From assembly GCA_018267915.1 (NCBI GenBank), contig JAFDXN010000050.1:1-64000 (forward strand): DNA of 64,000 nucleotides, read 5' to 3'. Source of the stretch: Bacteroidota bacterium. GTDB taxonomy: Bacteria > Bacteroidota > Bacteroidia > Chitinophagales > Chitinophagaceae. The notes under the pieces were generated by a model, which did no database searches, was not told the DNA's origin, and was given only the letters and a program-made list of their open reading frames with translations. How positions within the stretch are numbered: the stretch's first letter is position 1; each line of letters starts with the position of its first letter. Of the stretch, positions 61,126-64,000 are shown in pieces. The position numbers and the translations under genes are program-made.

Positions 61126-64000
61126 ATGAAGTATACTTGCATCAATATACAAGGCAACCTTATCTCTGAAGAACTGCTTCAGAAAATAGAAAATGCGACT
61201 GCGGATGGGCAATCGGCTGAGCAATTTGGGTTAGAGCCTGGCACCAACCTTCGTAGCGAAATCGAGTATGCATGGAGCCGTATAAAGCTCGATTGGAAAC
61301 ATTTTAGTGAGCGAATGCAAAACTTGCCTGCCACTGACCAATACGGCACATCGCTTTCTCGTAAGTGGATGAAGAATTTCTTTAGTTCTCTCGGGTTTGA
61401 GTTACAAGATCAGAAAAATTCGCTTGTCGGCGAGAATAAACAAGGCTATAACATCAGCCATACCAGTAGTAACCTTGATGACTTGCCGATTCATGTTGTA
61501 GGTTTCTTTGATCCACATCATCCCGACCGCAATACACTTGACATGAAAGCTAGTGGCGGCACAACACGGCTGTCTCCTCATGCTCTAGTTCAAGAATACC
61601 TTAACGTAACCGAGCATCTTTACGGCATAGCAACTAACGGTTTGTATCTGCGACTACTTAGGGATAGTGGTCGGCTTGTGAAGCTAACTTACATTGAGTT
61701 TGACCTAAAGCGTTTATTAGAAGAAGACCGGTATAGCGAGTTTACATTGCTATACCGTATGCTTCACGCAAGTCGTTTTCCTAGAAATATCCAAGAAACT
61801 GACCGTTGCCTGCTTGAAAAGTATTACCAAGAGAGTATCGAAACAGGTAACCGTATAAGAGACGGGCTTAGTACAGCTGTAAAAGAATCTCTCTTGGCTC
61901 TTGGTAAGGGATTTTTGCAGCATGAGTACAATACTTCCCTTAGAGACAGCTTGAAAAGCGGCAGATTAACAACAAAAGACCTTAATCGCCAGCTTTTACG
62001 GCTCATCTATCGGTTCTTGTTTCTAATGGTCACTGAGGAGCGCGATCTCGTTTATGACCCTGAAGAAAAAACCGCCGACATGCTACGCAAGAAGCGTGTA
62101 TACTTACAGTATTACAGTTTAGTGCGCCTTCGCAAACTTAGCCGTAATAAATATTTGTATGAACCACAATTCAGTGACCTCTGGCAGGGATTGGTTCAAA
62201 CGTTTCAACTATTCGATGAGACTGGTGGCGGACGAAAGCTAGGTATATCGCCCCTTGGCGGAGATTTATTTAATAGTAATGCACTTCCGCACCTCGAGCA
62301 AAGCTATATCAGTAATAATCTATTATTGGAGTGTGTGCGCAACATGAACGAGTTTGAGGATGACAAAAAAAATCTTGTATCTATTAATTATCGTTCACTT
62401 GATGTCGAAGAGCTAGGCAGTGTATATGAAGGTCTTCTCGAACTTCACCCGGTAATAGAATATCTCGATGCAGATAACCCAAGGCAAATTAATTTCACAT
62501 TTCACGGTGGGACCGATCGCAAAACAACCGGCTCGTACTATACTCGTCCGGATTTGGTGAATGAGCTAATAAAATCTGCGCTAATACCAGTTATAAAATC
62601 CAGGCTGAGTGAACATGCCGACAAAAATGAGCAGGCCAAGGCACTATTGAAACTTAAAGTATGTGATGCAGCAGCAGGCAGCGGTCATATGTTACTGGCA
62701 GCAGCACGAACGATAGCGTGGTATTTGGCACAAGTAAAAACAGGCGAAGAGAACCCTGCGCCAAGCGCATACCGGAGCTGCCTGCGGGAGGTAATACAAC
62801 ACTGCGTATATGCGGTTGATATGAATCCTGATGCAGTGGAACTATGCAAGCTTGCTCTGTGGCTAGAAGGCCACAATAGTGGAAAGCCTCTTAGTTTCCT
62901 AGATCATAAAGTGCGCAATGGCAACAGTCTAGTGGGAGTCACCGATCTCAGCGTACTTACAAAAGGAATACCTGATGAAGCATTTAACCCTGTGACAGGT
63001 GACGATAAGGATGTATGCAAAAAACTTAAGAAAGACAATACTACGTTTAATAAGACCAAAATCGGCAATCTTTTTGACAGTACGGTAACAATACCGGATA
63101 CACACATATTCAGTGATGAATATCATGAGCTTGACGACATAACACAAGATGACGTAGCCGCCGTTCAAAAGGCAAAACAAAAATTCGATCACATTCGTAA
63201 CGATGCCGAATGGTACAAGGAATGGAGAGCATGTAATTTATGGACTGCTGCGTTCTTTTACACCTACACAGAAGAAGCCGAAAACGCTGCGCCTAACAGT
63301 GAACGCTTACAAAAGTATTTACAAAACCCTGCAGCTGCGTACGGGCCTATGATTGGCAAAGCTGATGCACTTCAGGCAGAACATAAGTTCTTCCACTGGC
63401 CGCTCGAATTCCCAGATGTATGGAGCCAAGGTGGTTTCGATGTAATTTTAGGTAATCCGCCGTGGGAGATCGTCGAGTTGAATGCAAAGGAATTTTTTAA
63501 GACTAGAAACAAAGAAATAGCTGATGCGGAATCTGATCAAATCAGAAAATCGCTTATTGACAACCTGAAAACAGAAAACGTTTCACTTTATCAGGAATAT
63601 CTTGCCGCTCGACATGATTTTGATAGCCAGAGAAAGTTCATTCAGGAGTCAAGTCGATTTCCCAATGGCTCAAAAGGACGGATCGATCTGTATCCGCTTT
63701 TTGTGGAAAATTCAATGGTAGTTATTTCACCGAAGGGAATAACAGGTTTAATTGTACCATCTGATATTGCTACCGGAGCATACAACTCAGATTTGTTTTC
63801 CCTAATTGTCCGAGAGAAAAGATTGAAGTGTTATTTCGATTTCGAAAATTCTAAAGGAATATTTCCAGGGGTGCACCGGAGCAAGCGGTTCTGCGTTATT
63901 GCGCTTACGGGTATAAATGCAACCCCATCCAGCATTGACTTTTTTTACTTCGGTCATGAATTAACGGATTTGTTGAACAATGAAAGGCGTATATCATTAA
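61126..64000 (+). CDS. Eco57I-type adenine-specific DNA methylase (partial, runs off the window)
   Basis: The ATG at 61126 lies two bases after the helicase stop, and 958 residues are open to the window end with no stop. The SAM site is VCDAAAGSGHMLLAAA (residues 512-527), and the catalytic motif IV is NPPW (777-780, in DVILGNPPWEIVE). The front 500 residues include PHALVQEYLNVTEHLYGIAT and YYTRPDLVNELI. This is the class of N6-adenine methylase found as DrmMI in DISARM. It would mark the cell's own DNA. No nuclease motif is visible in the part seen, but the end is missing. Confidence 0.82.
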   Translation, partial: MKYTCINIQGNLISEELLQKIENATADGQSAEQFGLEPGTNLRSEIEYAWSRIKLDWKHFSERMQNLPATDQYGTSLSRKWMKNFFSSLGFELQDQKNSLVGENKQGYNISHTSSNLDDLPIHVVGFFDPHHPDRNTLDMKASGGTTRLSPHALVQEYLNVTEHLYGIATNGLYLRLLRDSGRLVKLTYIEFDLKRLLEEDRYSEFTLLYRMLHASRFPRNIQETDRCLLEKYYQESIETGNRIRDGLSTAVKESLLALGKGFLQHEYNTSLRDSLKSGRLTTKDLNRQLLRLIYRFLFLMVTEERDLVYDPEEKTADMLRKKRVYLQYYSLVRLRKLSRNKYLYEPQFSDLWQGLVQTFQLFDETGGGRKLGISPLGGDLFNSNALPHLEQSYISNNLLLECVRNMNEFEDDKKNLVSINYRSLDVEELGSVYEGLLELHPVIEYLDADNPRQINFTFHGGTDRKTTGSYYTRPDLVNELIKSALIPVIKSRLSEHADKNEQAKALLKLKVCDAAAGSGHMLLAAARTIAWYLAQVKTGEENPAPSAYRSCLREVIQHCVYAVDMNPDAVELCKLALWLEGHNSGKPLSFLDHKVRNGNSLVGVTDLSVLTKGIPDEAFNPVTGDDKDVCKKLKKDNTTFNKTKIGNLFDSTVTIPDTHIFSDEYHELDDITQDDVAAVQKAKQKFDHIRNDAEWYKEWRACNLWTAAFFYTYTEEAENAAPNSERLQKYLQNPAAAYGPMIGKADALQAEHKFFHWPLEFPDVWSQGGFDVILGNPPWEIVELNAKEFFKTRNKEIADAESDQIRKSLIDNLKTENVSLYQEYLAARHDFDSQRKFIQESSRFPNGSKGRIDLYPLFVENSMVVISPKGITGLIVPSDIATGAYNSDLFSLIVREKRLKCYFDFENSKGIFPGVHRSKRFCVIALTGINATPSSIDFFYFGHELTDLLNNERRISL

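Overview
The window looks like a chromosomal segment of a Bacteroidota bacterium, most likely a Chitinophagaceae-type soil or host-associated member. The evidence is type IX secretion sorting domains on two secreted proteins, promoters of the TTG-N19-21-TAnnTTTG type, lipoproteins with short lipoboxes, few Shine-Dalgarno sequences, and the protein families present. No rRNA, tRNA or CRISPR array was seen.

Region by region. (1) 1-2030 is a gene graveyard: an unrecognised broken frame, a twice-frameshifted TPR protein and the frameshifted C-terminus of UvrA. (2) 2096-10893 is a plus-strand cluster: an Rrf2 regulator with three Cys, a cbb3-type oxidase (CcoN with an N-terminal extension, CcoO fused to a second cytochrome c domain, small membrane proteins), a group III truncated haemoglobin, tryptophan dioxygenase, a methyltransferase, an RIC/ScdA di-iron repair protein, a hemerythrin protein and a 2Fe-2S ferredoxin. 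The content points to respiration under low oxygen or nitric oxide stress. A shared AT-rich motif in front of the regulator and of the oxidase is a candidate operator. (3) 10894-15250 is a patchwork of remnants: a Crp/Fnr tail, an ECF sigma gene without its start joined to a serine recombinase without its front, then two glycosyltransferases and a frameshifted third.

(4) 15336-38217 is a minus-strand Tc (ABC) toxin locus that reads as one long transcription unit: promoter, holin-like protein, GH19 endolysin, membrane protein, lipoprotein, helical protein, papain-like protease, two-repeat protein, giant TcA, a 205-residue protein, a strong hairpin terminator, a TcB-TcC fusion with an unrecognised AT-rich cargo domain, and a small lipoprotein overlapping it by 4 bases. 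The combination suggests a toxin released by a phage-like lysis cassette. (5) 38554-42177 holds a sulfotransferase and two related glycosyltransferase-like proteins, one fused to an FkbM methyltransferase. (6) 42300-48429 holds a tandem pair of modules, each a 15-residue-repeat solenoid protein followed by an NHL-propeller protein with a type IX sorting domain; the longer solenoid gene is split by an apparent one-base deletion.

(7) 49331-52474 is an AraC-type regulator cut short by an IS21-family element. (8) 52582 to the window end is a candidate anti-phage system: a winged-helix-like protein, a 1718-residue DUF1998-type helicase with a Vsr-like C-terminus, a DrmD-like SNF2 helicase and an Eco57I-type adenine methylase that runs off the edge. 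It is related to DISARM, but the gene architecture differs from the standard operon.
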